Source of the DNA: Pseudomonas sp. Fl4BN1
GTDB lineage: Bacteria > Pseudomonadota > Gammaproteobacteria > Pseudomonadales > Pseudomonadaceae
Assembly: GCF_009908285.1 (NCBI RefSeq)
Contig: NZ_JAAARM010000009.1
Span: forward strand, 161,631-225,630
Direction: 5' to 3'
DNA: 64,000 nucleotides
Below, piece by piece: positions 51,472 through 60,710 of this stretch. The first letter of the stretch is position 1; each line of letters opens with the position of its first letter. A program made the position numbers and the translations under genes. The notes under the pieces are model-generated. The model was given only the letters and a program-made list of their open reading frames with translations. It ran no database searches and had not been told where the DNA came from.

Positions 51472-52572
51472 TCAGGTCCCGGACTTGATCTTGGTCCAGG
51501 CCCGGGTCCGTGCCCGCTCGGCATCACGCGGCAACGGCTGCAGGGTATACAGGGTGCTCATCGCCGCTTCGGTGGGATACAGGTTGGGGTTGTTGCGGAT
51601 CGACGGGTCCACCAGCTCGGTGGCGTCCTTGTTCGGGTTGGGATAACCGACAAAGTCGCTGACCGGGGCAATCACCTGGGGTTGCAGCAGGTAGTTGATG
51701 AAGGTGTAGGCATCTTCCTGGTTCTTCGCGCCTTTGGGGATCGCCAGCATGTCGAACCAGATCGGTGCGCCTTCCTTGGGCAGGCGCATGTCCACGGTCA
51801 CGCCGTTCTTGGCTTCCTTGGCGCGGTTGGCGGCCTGGGAAAAGCTCCCCGAATAACCCACCGCGACGCAGATGTCGCCGTTGGCGATATCGGCCATGTA
51901 CTTGGACGAGTGGAAGTAGGTGATGTACGGCCGGATCTTCATCAGCAGCGCTTCAGCCTTCTCATAATCTGCCGGCTTCTTGCTGTTGGGGTCCAGGCCC
52001 AGGTGCTGCAGGGCCAGGGGCAGGATTTCCGACGGCGAGTCCAAGAGGGCCACGCCGCACTGCTTGAGCTTGCTGATGTTCTCTTCCTTGAAGATCAGGT
52101 CCCAGCTGTCCACCGGCGCCTTGTCGCCGAGGGCGGCCTTGATCTTGTCCGGGTTGAAGCCGATCAGGATGGTGCCGTACATGTAGGGCACGGCGAACTT
52201 GTTGCCCGGGTCGTTGGCCTCGATCAGCTTCATCAGCTTGGGGTCCAGGTGGTTCCAGTTGGGCAGCTTGCTGCGGTCCAGGGGCTGGAACACCCCGGCT
52301 TCGATCTGCTTGGCCAGGAACACGTTGGACGGCACCACCACGTCGTACCCGGAGTTGCCGGTGAGCAGCTTGGCCTCCAGGGCTTCGTTGGTGTCGAAGA
52401 TGTCGTAGACCAGCTTCACCTGGCTGTTCTGGGTCTTGAAGTCTTCCAGAGCCTTGGGGGTGATGTAGTCGAACCAGTTGTAGACCCGCAGGGTGCGTTC
52501 TTCAGCGTGGGCGGCGGTGCCCAGCAGGGTTGCGCACAGGGCCGGAACGATGAGGCGTTGGAATCTTTTCAT
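51472..52572 (-). CDS. Polyamine ABC transporter periplasmic binding protein (PotF/SpuD family)
   Basis: The protein has 366 residues: a signal peptide (about 1-23, AHAEE), then 'LRVYNWFDYITPKALEDF' as in PotF. Aromatic and acidic residues of the putrescine/spermidine pocket family are in 'YNWFDY', 'SGYDVVVPSN' and 'VGYSGSFSQA' segments. It captures polyamines or acetylated polyamines. It follows the acetylpolyamine amidohydrolase gene (12 nt) in one operon. Permease and ATPase genes are not adjacent. Confidence 0.92.
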   Translation of the reverse strand: MKRFQRLIVPALCATLLGTAAHAEERTLRVYNWFDYITPKALEDFKTQNSQVKLVYDIFDTNEALEAKLLTGNSGYDVVVPSNVFLAKQIEAGVFQPLDRSKLPNWNHLDPKLMKLIEANDPGNKFAVPYMYGTILIGFNPDKIKAALGDKAPVDSWDLIFKEENISKLKQCGVALLDSPSEILPLALQHLGLDPNSKKPADYEKAEALLMKIRPYITYFHSSKYMADIANGDICVAVGYSGSFSQAANRAKEAKNGVTVDMRLPKEGAPIWFDMLAIPKGAKNQEDAYTFINYLLQPQVIAPVSDFVGYPNPNKDATELVDPSIRNNPNLYPTEAAMSTLYTLQPLPRDAERARTRAWTKIKSGT

Positions 52573-52584
52573 GTTTCGAGTCCC

Positions 52585-53616
52585 TCACTGGGCGCTTTGA
52601 AAACCTTCGAGAACGTTCACGGCGTTGATGCCGATTTCTGCCACTGCGTACCCACCTTCCATGACGAACAGCGTCGGCTTGCCGAGGGCGGCGATGCGCT
52701 TGCCCATGGCCAGGTAGTCCGGGCTGTCGAGCTTGAACTGGGAGATCGGATCGTCCTTGAAGGTGTCGACGCCCAGGGACACCACGATGATGTCGGCGTC
52801 GTAGCTGTCGATCTGCTTGCAGGCCTGTTCCAGGGCCGCGCTCCAGGCATCCCAGCCGCTGCCAGCGGCCAATGGGTAGTTGAAGTTGCAGCCTTCGCCG
52901 GCGCCTTCGCCGCACTCGTCGGCATAACCGAGGAAGAACGGGAACTCGGCTTCCGGGTGGCCGTGGATCGAGGTGAAGAGCACGTCGCTGCGGTCGTAGA
53001 AGATCGACTGGGTGCCGTTGCCGTGGTGGTAGTCGACATCGAGGATCGCGACTTTCTTGTGGCCCTGGTCGAGGAACGCCTGGGCGGCGATGGCCGCATT
53101 GTTCAGGTAGCAGTAGCCGCCCATCAGGTCGCCGGCGGCGTGGTGTCCCGGTGGCCGGCACAGGGCGAAGGCACTGTGGGCACCGCGCTGGATCACCGCC
53201 TGGGCGGTAAGGGCGACTTGCGCTGCGCTGTAGGCGGCCTGCCAGGTGCCGGCGGTGATTGGCGCGCCGCCGTCGAAGCTGTAGTAGCCGAGTTGGCCGT
53301 GCAGGCTGGTGGGGATCACGCTGCGCAGGGTACGCGCCGGCCAGGTGTAGGGCAGCAGGTCGCCGTCGATGCCCTGGGCGGCCCAGCGCGCCCAGGCACC
53401 CTTGAAGAAGTCCAGGTAGGCGCGGCTGTGGATGCGCTCGATGGGCCCCAGGCCGAAGTCCTTGGGTGCCTCTACCGAGCCAAGGTTGCGGTATTTCACC
53501 CGGTCCAGCACATGGTCGGCCCGGGAAGGCATTTCGAAGCAGGGCATCAGTTGCCCGTCGATGAGTTCACAACGGCCGTGGTGCAGGTGGTGATCGTCCG
53601 AGTAGATCGTCAGCAT
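52585..53616 (-). CDS. aphA: Acetylpolyamine amidohydrolase (histone-deacetylase superfamily)
   Basis: The protein has 343 residues, within the family range. The catalytic RPPGHHA (tandem His, about 160) and zinc ligands in DVDYHHGNG (Asp, His) and SLGVDTFKDDP (Asp) are intact; 'MGGYCYLNNAAIAA' is typical. It removes acetyl groups from acetylated polyamines, freeing the amine for catabolism. It is first in an operon with a polyamine-binding protein. The 37-bp element at 53691 lies 75-111 nt upstream. Confidence 0.93.
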   Translation of the reverse strand: MLTIYSDDHHLHHGRCELIDGQLMPCFEMPSRADHVLDRVKYRNLGSVEAPKDFGLGPIERIHSRAYLDFFKGAWARWAAQGIDGDLLPYTWPARTLRSVIPTSLHGQLGYYSFDGGAPITAGTWQAAYSAAQVALTAQAVIQRGAHSAFALCRPPGHHAAGDLMGGYCYLNNAAIAAQAFLDQGHKKVAILDVDYHHGNGTQSIFYDRSDVLFTSIHGHPEAEFPFFLGYADECGEGAGEGCNFNYPLAAGSGWDAWSAALEQACKQIDSYDADIIVVSLGVDTFKDDPISQFKLDSPDYLAMGKRIAALGKPTLFVMEGGYAVAEIGINAVNVLEGFQSAQ

Positions 53617-53690
53617 TTTCTTGTTCTCCGCAGGCTGATTCGGTGCAGCACAGTCTTGCGGGACGCGGGGTTTCGGAGAACGGCAGGAGC

Positions 53691-53727
53691 GGCCAAAAGG
53701 GGATCGATCTGGCCAAAGTGTTTGACC
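53691..53727. promoter_or_regulatory. Operator-like element shared with the APC permease gene, copy 2
   Basis: It opens GGCCAAAAGGGGATCGATC, continues TGGCCA and ends TGACC; 30 of 37 positions match the copy at 26035-26071. GGCCA/TGGCC arms flank the GATCGATC centre. A PuuR/PauR-type polyamine repressor is a reasonable guess for the binder. Confidence 0.65.
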
Positions 53728-53779
53728 GAAATTCGCCCCCTAAAGAAGCATGGCGCCCTATTGCGGGGCGCCATCCGAT

Positions 53780-55705
53780 TCAGTTGGCGGGTGGGGCGGG
53801 AGCGAAGCGCTGCAAGACCTTGAGCATGTCCTCGCGTTTTTTCCGGGCGATGGCTTCCAGCAATAGCGCGTAGCCCTTTTTCTCGCAGTGCTGGCCGACA
53901 TTGGGATCGGAGCCTTTTTCCAGCAGCTGGGTGAACAGGTCCAGGGTGTCTTGCTGGCTGACGTAGGGGGCCTTGTCGTCGGCGGAGGTCTTGTCGGCCA
54001 CCAGGGTCAGCAGGCTTTCGCCGACCGGCTGGTTATAGCAGGTGCCACGGCCATAGCTCAGGTTGAGGTTGGCGCCGGCCTCTATCAACTGCCTCATGGC
54101 CACATAGTTGTTCCCCGAGAACGCCCGGTACAGCGCGGTCTGACCCTCACTCGTACTGCGCAGGTCGAGGTTTTGCGGGTACTGCATCAGCCAGCTGAAG
54201 CCTTGCAGGCTGCGCCTTTGCTCGGCCATCTGCATCAGTGGGGTCTGGCCCTGGCTGTCGGGCTCGTCGATGGCGACGCCGGCTTCGATGAGGAACTTCA
54301 GGCGCCCGCCCTGGCTCAGGTCGGGGCTGTCGCCCAGGTCACGGCGCATGGCCAGGGTCGCCAGGGTGGTCCAGTTATACAGGCCGCTGGTGTGGGCGCC
54401 GTGTTCCAGCAGCAGCCGGGCGATGTCCAGGCGGGGGGCGTCCAGGGCGTGCAACAGGGCGCTGCGGCCATCGTCGGCCATGACCTCGCCGCTGATGCCA
54501 GTGGCCAGCAGGCGCTGCACTTCGGTCAGGTCGCCTGCATCCACGGCGTCTACCAGGGGCCAGAAGGCCTGGCAGGCCTGGGGGTTGGCGGCGTTCAGGC
54601 CCAGGCGCTGCAGCACCCGCGGCGGGATGCTCATCTGGCGTTGCAGGCGCAGGCCGCAATACACCCGGTAACCCTCGATGGCCCGGCCCTGGTGGACGTT
54701 GTCCAGGGTTCGCTGCTGGTAGATCGCCCAGTCCAGGTCTGCCAGGTTGAGGTAGGTCGGCATGCGCCCGGGGTCGCGGCGCAGCACTTCCTTGAGCCAG
54801 GGGCGGGCGGTTCTCAGCTGCCCAGCTTCGCTGGTCCAGTAGGCGATGTCGTTGAGCAGGCCGGCGTATTCACGGCGCTCGGTGGCGATGCTGCGAAAGT
54901 CATGGGTGACGAAGAAGTCCTCCACCTGGTTGATGCCCGGTTGCTTGTCCTTGGCGCTGCGCAGTTGCTCGTGCAACGCGCGGAACTGCTTCCAGATGCT
55001 CTCCGGGTCCGGAGCCTGCTCTGCTACATAGGGGTTGAGGGTGATCGGCCCAGTGCCGCGGGGGAAGGGGCGGAACCATGGCGGGAATGTCTGCAGGGCC
55101 TGCAACCATTGCTGCCCGGTTTCCTCGCTGATGGGTTGCAGCGGGGTGAACTCCAGCTGGCTCAGGTCCCGGCGGTGACTGATCGCCAGCAGCGGGTGCT
55201 GCGGATCGCGGTGGTCGATCAGCAGGTAGCGTTGGCTGAGTTGCCAATCACTGGGCTTTTTGCAGTTGAAGTCGATCGAGGTCAGGATGATGCCGGTGTC
55301 CAGGGCATTGGTCGCGGGCCAGTTGTCGGCGACCTGCACCGGATACTCCGGGGTCATGCAGGCCCGCAGGTCTTCGGGGCTGAACAGGGCAATGGGTGGC
55401 GACTTGTAGACCCGTTGCCGGTAATCCAGGTCCTGATAGGCGTTGAGGTAGAACAGCCCGCGATACTGGGTCAGGAGGATCCGCGCCGGCACCCGCTCCC
55501 GGCCCGGCACGGGGAACGGCTTGAGCTCCAGGGTGGCGGTTTCCGGATAGTCGATGACGAAGTAGCGAGCCATTCCCGACCATTTGATCGCGCCCAGGTC
55601 CAGGTCGAAGGCCTGGGCGGCGGGTGCGCCCGCCAGCAGCACCAGCGCCAGGCCAAGCCCGCGAATGCCGATGCGCCGGGCGATGGCGCCTGAAAATAGG
55701 TTCAA
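53780..55705 (-). CDS. Secreted ankyrin-repeat protein, paralogue 1
   Basis: A TTG start (AAGGGA 8-9 nt upstream) gives 641 residues. A signal peptide covers about 1-32 (AAQAFD). The N-terminal 370 residues are unassigned and include several cysteines. Ankyrin repeats fill about 375-600 ('LLHALDAPRLDIARLLLEHGAHTSG', 'TALYRAFSGNNYVAMRQLIEAGANLN' in parts), and the end is 'REDMLKVLQRFAPAPPAN'. It is a close paralogue of the following gene, in the same order of segments. Periplasmic location is inferred; the partner is unknown. Confidence 0.85.
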   Translation of the reverse strand: MNLFSGAIARRIGIRGLGLALVLLAGAPAAQAFDLDLGAIKWSGMARYFVIDYPETATLELKPFPVPGRERVPARILLTQYRGLFYLNAYQDLDYRQRVYKSPPIALFSPEDLRACMTPEYPVQVADNWPATNALDTGIILTSIDFNCKKPSDWQLSQRYLLIDHRDPQHPLLAISHRRDLSQLEFTPLQPISEETGQQWLQALQTFPPWFRPFPRGTGPITLNPYVAEQAPDPESIWKQFRALHEQLRSAKDKQPGINQVEDFFVTHDFRSIATERREYAGLLNDIAYWTSEAGQLRTARPWLKEVLRRDPGRMPTYLNLADLDWAIYQQRTLDNVHQGRAIEGYRVYCGLRLQRQMSIPPRVLQRLGLNAANPQACQAFWPLVDAVDAGDLTEVQRLLATGISGEVMADDGRSALLHALDAPRLDIARLLLEHGAHTSGLYNWTTLATLAMRRDLGDSPDLSQGGRLKFLIEAGVAIDEPDSQGQTPLMQMAEQRRSLQGFSWLMQYPQNLDLRSTSEGQTALYRAFSGNNYVAMRQLIEAGANLNLSYGRGTCYNQPVGESLLTLVADKTSADDKAPYVSQQDTLDLFTQLLEKGSDPNVGQHCEKKGYALLLEAIARKKREDMLKVLQRFAPAPPAN

Positions 55706-55755
55706 CGTTGCAGTCCCTTGCCGGTAGAAAGGTCGGCAATGTAATGCAATCGGCG
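55696..55755. repeat. Exact 60-bp leader repeat, copy 1
   Basis: The 60 bases covering the TTG start and upstream region of paralogue 1 are identical to 57719-57778 upstream of paralogue 2. After the repeat the two flanks diverge. This marks a tandem duplication that includes the ribosome site and probably the promoter. Confidence 0.9.
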
Positions 55756-55805
55756 CTGTTGTGCCGGGCTTTGTCGCAGCGGCGCAGCGGGTTCGGCGCT
55801 ACGCC

Positions 55806-57728
55806 TCAAAGACGAAACGCCGTCGCCGGCGGTGGCGGCGCAAAACCTTGCAGCACCTTGAGCATGTCGTCGCGCTTGCGACGGGCGATGATCTCCAGCA
55901 GCCAGGTGTAGCCGTTTTGCGCGCAATAGCGGCCGACGTTGGGGTCGGCGCCACGTTGTAGAAGCAGGGTGAACATGTCCAGGCTCTCTTGCTGGCTGAC
56001 CCAGGGATTGATGACCTCGGGCGAGCCCTGTTCGGCCACGATCATCAGCAGGCTTTCGCGGCTGGGCTGCTTGTCGCAAAAATAGCGGCCATAGCTCAGG
56101 TTAAGGTCGGCGCCGGCTGCTATCAGTTGCCTGGCAGCGGCGTAGTTGCCCGCCTTGAGCGCCAGGTACAGCGCCGTTTCGGCGTCTGGCCCGCTGCGTT
56201 TGTCGAGGTTCTGTGGGTGTTGCAGCAGCCAGTTGAAACGCTCGATATCGTCGCGGTCTTTGGCCATTTCCTGAAGCACGGTGCCGCCCTGGGCATCCTG
56301 TTCATCGATGGCGGCGCCGGCCTGCAGCAGGAAGTTCAGGCGTGTGGCCTGGCTCAGGTCAGGGTTGTCCTTGAGGTCGCGGCGCATGGCGAGGAACACC
56401 TGGGTGCGGCCGTTGTACTGGCCCTGGGGGCGGGCGCCATGGGCCAGCAACAGCCGGGCGATATCGAGGTTGGGTTTATCCAGCGCGTGCAACAGCGCCG
56501 GGCGCCCGTCGGTGGCGATGACGTCGCTGCGCAGGCCGCTCTGCAGCAGGCGCCGGACTTCGGCCTCGTCACCCTGGTCCACCGCTGCCACCAGCGGCAA
56601 GGAACCCTGGCAGGCCTGTTCGCTGGCCGCCGCAAGATTCAGGCGCTGGGTGACCCTGGCGGGTATTCCGAGCTGGCGTTGCAGGCGCAGCCCGCAGTAC
56701 AGCCGATAGTTCTCCATGGCCCGGCCCAGCTGCTTGGAGTTCGTGGGCTCCTGTTCGTACAGGCGCCAGTCCAGGTCCGCCAGATTGAGATAGGTCGGCA
56801 TGCGTCCAGGGTCGCGGAGCAGCACGTACGCCAGCCAGGGCCGGGCGCTCTGCAACTGGCCAGCCTCGGTGGCCCAATAGGCGATGTCGTTGAGCAGGCC
56901 GGGGTAGACACTTCGCTCGGGGGCGATCTGGCGAAAGTCATGGCGGGTGAAGAAGTCTTCGACCCGGGCGATTCCCGGGGCCTTGTCCCTGGCGTCGCGC
57001 AATTGCGCGTGCAGTTGGCGGAACTCTGTCCAGACCTGCTCCGGTGTCGGCGCCGCGACATAGGGCTGGACCGTCAGTTGGCCGGTGCTGGCGTCGAACG
57101 GATCGAGCAACTGAGGATACTTCTGCAGGGCCTTGAGCCATTGCTGCTGGAGCTCGGGGCTGATCGGTTGCTGCGGGATGAAGTCAATCTGCGCCTCGCC
57201 CTGGCGATGACCGATGGCCAGCAACGGCCGCAGGGGATCGCGGCTGTCCACCAGCAGGTAGCGATGGCTGAGCTGCCAGGCCGGGCTCTGGCAGTCGAAA
57301 CTCAGTTTGGTCAGGCTCAGGGCGGGTTCCAGATGCTTGCTCTGCGGCCAGTTGTCCGTGGTCTCAACGGGGCGCTGCTCTGGCACACAGGCCTTTAGCG
57401 CCTGGGTATCGAACAGCGGCAGCGGCGCTGACTTGTACACCCGCTGCCGGTACTGCTGATCCTCATAGGCGTTGAGATAGAACAGCCCGTGGTATTGGCT
57501 GAGGATCACCCGTGCCGGCGTCCGGGCCAGCCCGGGCAGGGGGAATGGTTCGAGTTGCAGCGTGGCGGTTTCCGGATCGTCCAGGAGGATGCCTTTCTGC
57601 ATTTCCCACCAGCGGATTTTGGACAGGTCGAAGGCCTGGGCGACGGGTACGCCGGTCAGCAGCACCAGCGCCAGGCAAAGCCCGCGCAGGCCAATGCGCC
57701 GGGAGATGGCGCCTGAGGATAGGTTCAA
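55806..57728 (-). CDS. Secreted ankyrin-repeat protein, paralogue 2
   Basis: TTG at 57728, aligned with the start of paralogue 1, gives 640 residues; the frame stays open upstream but the extension is unsupported. A signal peptide (about 1-32, AQAFD) is followed by the same N-terminal module with 'YHGLFYLNAYEDQQYRQRVYKSAP' (in part) and ankyrin repeats at about 375-600. Segment order matches paralogue 1 throughout. The exact 60-bp leader repeat shows that the pair arose by tandem duplication, or keeps its leaders identical by gene conversion. Confidence 0.85.
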   Translation of the reverse strand: MNLSSGAISRRIGLRGLCLALVLLTGVPVAQAFDLSKIRWWEMQKGILLDDPETATLQLEPFPLPGLARTPARVILSQYHGLFYLNAYEDQQYRQRVYKSAPLPLFDTQALKACVPEQRPVETTDNWPQSKHLEPALSLTKLSFDCQSPAWQLSHRYLLVDSRDPLRPLLAIGHRQGEAQIDFIPQQPISPELQQQWLKALQKYPQLLDPFDASTGQLTVQPYVAAPTPEQVWTEFRQLHAQLRDARDKAPGIARVEDFFTRHDFRQIAPERSVYPGLLNDIAYWATEAGQLQSARPWLAYVLLRDPGRMPTYLNLADLDWRLYEQEPTNSKQLGRAMENYRLYCGLRLQRQLGIPARVTQRLNLAAASEQACQGSLPLVAAVDQGDEAEVRRLLQSGLRSDVIATDGRPALLHALDKPNLDIARLLLAHGARPQGQYNGRTQVFLAMRRDLKDNPDLSQATRLNFLLQAGAAIDEQDAQGGTVLQEMAKDRDDIERFNWLLQHPQNLDKRSGPDAETALYLALKAGNYAAARQLIAAGADLNLSYGRYFCDKQPSRESLLMIVAEQGSPEVINPWVSQQESLDMFTLLLQRGADPNVGRYCAQNGYTWLLEIIARRKRDDMLKVLQGFAPPPPATAFRL

Positions 57729-57778
57729 CGTTGCAGTCCCTTGCCGGTAGAAAGGTCGGCAATGTAATGCAATCGGCG
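57719..57778. repeat. Exact 60-bp leader repeat, copy 2
   Basis: Identical over 60 bases to 55696-55755. It includes the TTG start of paralogue 2 and its AAGGGA ribosome site. Confidence 0.9.
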
Positions 57779-57798
57779 GTTGTGTGCCGGGGTTTGTC

Positions 57799-58791
57799 TC
57801 AGGGCCTGAACTGGCTCGGCGCCACGCCGCTCCAGCGGATGAAGGCATGACGAAAGCTCGCGGTCTCGCTGAAGCCCAGGGCCTCGGCAATCCGGTAGAT
57901 GGGCAGCTGGTCTTCGCAGAGCATCTGCTTGGCCCGCTCGAAACGCAGCTCGTCGAGCAGTTCCTGATAGCTGCAGCCCAGGTCCTTGAGGTGTCGGCGC
58001 AGGGTCCTGGCCGAGCAGTTCATTTGCTCCGCCAGCCCTTCCAGGCCCGGCGCGGCATCCAGTTGCGCCGCCAGCAGTTGGCGGATCCGCCCGAGCCAGG
58101 CCTGGCGCCCGGTGAACTCGGTGTTCTGCTTGCGGCAGCGTTCGGCCATGGCCTGATGAGTGATCACGTCCGCCAGTGGCAGCGGCTGGTCGAGCCAGCG
58201 CTGGTCGAAGGCGAAGGCGTTGCTGCAGGCGTCGAATTGCAGGGGGCCGTCGAACGGTTCGTGGTAGCGCTGTTGATAGTCCGGCGCCGGATAGTCGAAG
58301 CGTGCCCCGAGCAACGGCAAAGGATGGCCCAACAGGTCGTCGCAGATGACCTTCATCGACACCAGACAGAATTCGGTATTGAACGCTGCCAGCTCCGGAC
58401 ATTCGCGATAACCGGCAGCGGTGAGCCAGATTCGCGGGCCATCGGCTTCCAGGCTGAGCTCGAAAAGTGTTCCCAGCAGCGCCGGGTAGTGCATGGCCAG
58501 GCGCAAAGCGTCACCTAAGGTGGCACTGGTGAGCAGGGCGTAGCCGAGCATTCCATAGGAGGAAACGTGCATGCGCCGGCCCAGTTCCAGGCCGATGTCC
58601 CGTTGCAGGGCGACGGCATTGGCGCACACCAGCATTTCCTGATTGGTGGTGATGCGGGTGTCGGCGCGGCTCAGGTCGGCGGCGTTGATGCCGCTTCCGG
58701 CCAACAGCGCTTCGCTGTCCTGGCCCTGGTCCTTGAAGGTATTGAGAACCAGTGAAACCGCATTGAGGGTGGTGAGGTGCGAGTGCAGCAT
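57799..58791 (-). CDS. AraC-family regulator with N-terminal Arabinose_bd-type domain
   Basis: The start at 58791 (M-L-H-S-H-L, GGAA 8 nt upstream) is chosen over a longer frame. The protein has 330 residues. The N-terminal 200 residues match the domain of OruR/ArgR-like regulators ('LGRRMHVSSYGMLGYALLTSATLGDALRLAMHY' in part). The C-terminal double HTH is 'MNCSARTLRRHLKDLGCSYQELLDELR' and 'IAEALGFSETASFRHAFIRWSGVAPSQFRP' in parts. It may regulate the adjacent ankyrin genes; that is only positional. Confidence 0.9.
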   Translation of the reverse strand: MLHSHLTTLNAVSLVLNTFKDQGQDSEALLAGSGINAADLSRADTRITTNQEMLVCANAVALQRDIGLELGRRMHVSSYGMLGYALLTSATLGDALRLAMHYPALLGTLFELSLEADGPRIWLTAAGYRECPELAAFNTEFCLVSMKVICDDLLGHPLPLLGARFDYPAPDYQQRYHEPFDGPLQFDACSNAFAFDQRWLDQPLPLADVITHQAMAERCRKQNTEFTGRQAWLGRIRQLLAAQLDAAPGLEGLAEQMNCSARTLRRHLKDLGCSYQELLDELRFERAKQMLCEDQLPIYRIAEALGFSETASFRHAFIRWSGVAPSQFRP

Positions 58792-58989
58792 GCGCAGATT
58801 CCAGCCTGGAGAAGACCGAAAACCCGAGCAAGTTGCATGCCGCCCGCGCTCAGGCCTGCGGTTTGCCTGCCAGCGGCATGCAGCATTCCGGGCGTTGTGT
58901 AGTGAGTGACTTGGCGCTTTGATTGGTGCAACCTGCCTGCCATTCACCGCCTGAGGTGGCGGTGCAGCAACCCCGATAAAGGACTATGT

Positions 58990-59535
58990 ATGACCCTCAT
59001 CCCTGCGCGTTCCCTGCTTCTGGTGTCCGGCTTGCTCCTGAGTTCGCTGTGCCTGGCCGAGGCTGAGCCAGGCAGCGAAAGCACCATCAAGGACTCTGCC
59101 AAGTCAGCCGTCTCGTCAGCCATCTCGGCAGGCAAGAACCTCTTGGGCGGCGTCAGCGAAGGTGTGCTCGATGGTCGCCAATCGGCGCAAGGCGTCGACG
59201 GTGCCTCGATCATTTCCTCCCGTGAGCAAATGAAAGGCCGCGTCGATGTCCAGGTATTGAAGACCGAAGCCGTCGGCGATAGCTTCAACGTCACCCTGGG
59301 TTTCAAGAACAGCAGCGACAGCCAGTTGCGGCTGATCAACCTCAAGCAGACCGGCGCCCTGCTGGCGATCGACCAGGACGGTTACGCCAACAACCTGACT
59401 GTCAGCCTCGACAACCCGGACGAAGTCACCATCCCGGCCAAGGCGGCCGTGCGGCAGAAGTTCGTGTTTGAAGGGCCGATCGAGAGTTCGAGTTCGGTGC
59501 GGGTCTGGGGCCAGGATTACTCGGTCAAGAAGTAA
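58990..59535 (+). CDS. Hypothetical secreted protein
   Basis: The protein has 181 residues (ATG 58990). A signal peptide covers about 1-24 (CLAEAE); the LSSLCLA stretch offers a weak lipobox with Cys near 22. A Ser/Ala/Gly-rich helix-like region ('SAKSAVSSAISAGKNLLGGVSEG' in part) precedes a beta-rich domain ('NVTLGFKNSSDSQLRLINLKQTGAL' in part) like a small immunoglobulin-type fold. I recognise no family. It is divergent from the AraC gene and convergent with asparaginase. Confidence 0.75.
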   Translation: MTLIPARSLLLVSGLLLSSLCLAEAEPGSESTIKDSAKSAVSSAISAGKNLLGGVSEGVLDGRQSAQGVDGASIISSREQMKGRVDVQVLKTEAVGDSFNVTLGFKNSSDSQLRLINLKQTGALLAIDQDGYANNLTVSLDNPDEVTIPAKAAVRQKFVFEGPIESSSSVRVWGQDYSVKK

Positions 59536-59562
59536 CCTGACAGCCATCCCCTGCTCGTCGTC

Positions 59563-59594
59563 GAGCCGGCGGCTACCGCAGTCGCTGCCGGCTC
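59563..59594. terminator. Inverted repeat between convergent genes
   Basis: GAGCCGGC (59563-59570) and GCCGGCTC (59587-59594) form an 8-bp stem with a 16-nt loop. There is no T-run, so function as a terminator is uncertain. Confidence 0.35.
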
Positions 59595-59607
59595 CCGAGC
59601 GTGTGCT

Positions 59608-60612
59608 TCAGCTCAGCTCGCCGCACAGGTCGAGTTCCACCAGGCGTCGCACTTCGCTGTTCTTCAGCCCCGCGCCGAGCAGGGCATTGAGCTTGCCGAA
59701 CGCCGCTTCGCGGGTCATGCCGCCACCGGACAGTACACCCGCGCCGCGCAGGCGGCTGCCGGCTTCATAGATGTCCAGCTCGACCCCGCCTTCATGGCAC
59801 TGGGTCACGGCCACCACCACGATGCCGCGGTCCTGGGCGCACCTGAGGCTGGCGAGGAACGCCGGATTGTCACTGGGACCGGTGCCACTGCCGAAGCATT
59901 CCAGCACCAGGGCCTGGATCCCGCTATCAAGCACGCCGTCCAGCAACTTGGCGCTGATGCCGGGGAACAGTGGCAGCACGCCGACCTTGGCCGGTTGCTT
60001 GGTCCGGCGGTAGTCCAGCGCTGGCGGAGTGGCCTCGGTCCTGGCACCGCTGCCCTTGCGTTGCAGGGCGGCAAACGGATGCCGGCCGAAGCTGCGGATC
60101 TTCGCGCAGCGGGTTGGCGCCAGCAGCTCGCCGTGGAAGTACAGGTGCACCCCTGGCGCCAGGCCTTGACCCAGTGCCAGCAACGCGCCGCTGAGGTTTT
60201 CCCAGGCGTCGCTGTCGGGCACCCCGGCCGGCAGCATCGAGCCGGTGAACACCACCCGCGCCGGCAGGCCCAGCAGCTGGAAGCTCATGGCGGCGGCGCT
60301 GTAGGCCAGGGTGTCGGTGCCGTGCAGGATCAGCACGTTGTCGCAGCCCTGCACCTCGACCGCCTCGACCACCGCTTCACGCAGGCGCTGCCAGTAGTCG
60401 GGGGTCATGTTGGCGCTGTCGATCAGCGGCGCCATCTCGCGAAAGCGCCAGGCCGGCACCACCAGCTCGGGCTGACTGTCGAGGTAGGCACGCATCCGGG
60501 CTTCGAAGCCGGACGCCGGGGCCAGGCCGTCGGCGCTGGCCTGCATGCCGATGGTGCCACCGGTGTACAGCACCATGACCGGTTGCGCGGCGGGGAAAGT
60601 AGGGGAATTCAT
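59608..60612 (-). CDS. ansA: L-asparaginase, type I (cytoplasmic)
   Basis: The protein has 334 residues and no signal peptide. The catalytic threonines are in 'VLYTGGTIGM' (about 15-24) and 'ILHGTDTLAY' (about 94-103); 'TGSMLPAG' is also conserved. It hydrolyses asparagine to aspartate and ammonia. It is followed upstream in the same direction by the AgcS symporter gene (98 nt gap), which might supply the amino acid. Confidence 0.92.
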   Translation of the reverse strand: MNSPTFPAAQPVMVLYTGGTIGMQASADGLAPASGFEARMRAYLDSQPELVVPAWRFREMAPLIDSANMTPDYWQRLREAVVEAVEVQGCDNVLILHGTDTLAYSAAAMSFQLLGLPARVVFTGSMLPAGVPDSDAWENLSGALLALGQGLAPGVHLYFHGELLAPTRCAKIRSFGRHPFAALQRKGSGARTEATPPALDYRRTKQPAKVGVLPLFPGISAKLLDGVLDSGIQALVLECFGSGTGPSDNPAFLASLRCAQDRGIVVVAVTQCHEGGVELDIYEAGSRLRGAGVLSGGGMTREAAFGKLNALLGAGLKNSEVRRLVELDLCGELS

Positions 60613-60710
60613 TGAGCTTCTCCTGAGCGATGGCAGCGTGGGCCAGAAGCATGCCTCTGGCCACGCGCGGTGTCACGTCGGGCGACAGGACGTCGCCCGA
60701 CTTTCAGCAC

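Noticed and set aside
51163..53823. Plus-strand open frame of 886 codons
   Set aside because: It runs antisense across the YeeE/YedE end, the polyamine-binding protein and the amidohydrolase genes. Its composition is that of a G+C-rich shadow frame and it spans REP sequence.
53888..57398. Two long plus-strand frames opposite the ankyrin genes
   Set aside because: They are mirror shadows of the two paralogues and are repeated only because the genes are repeated.
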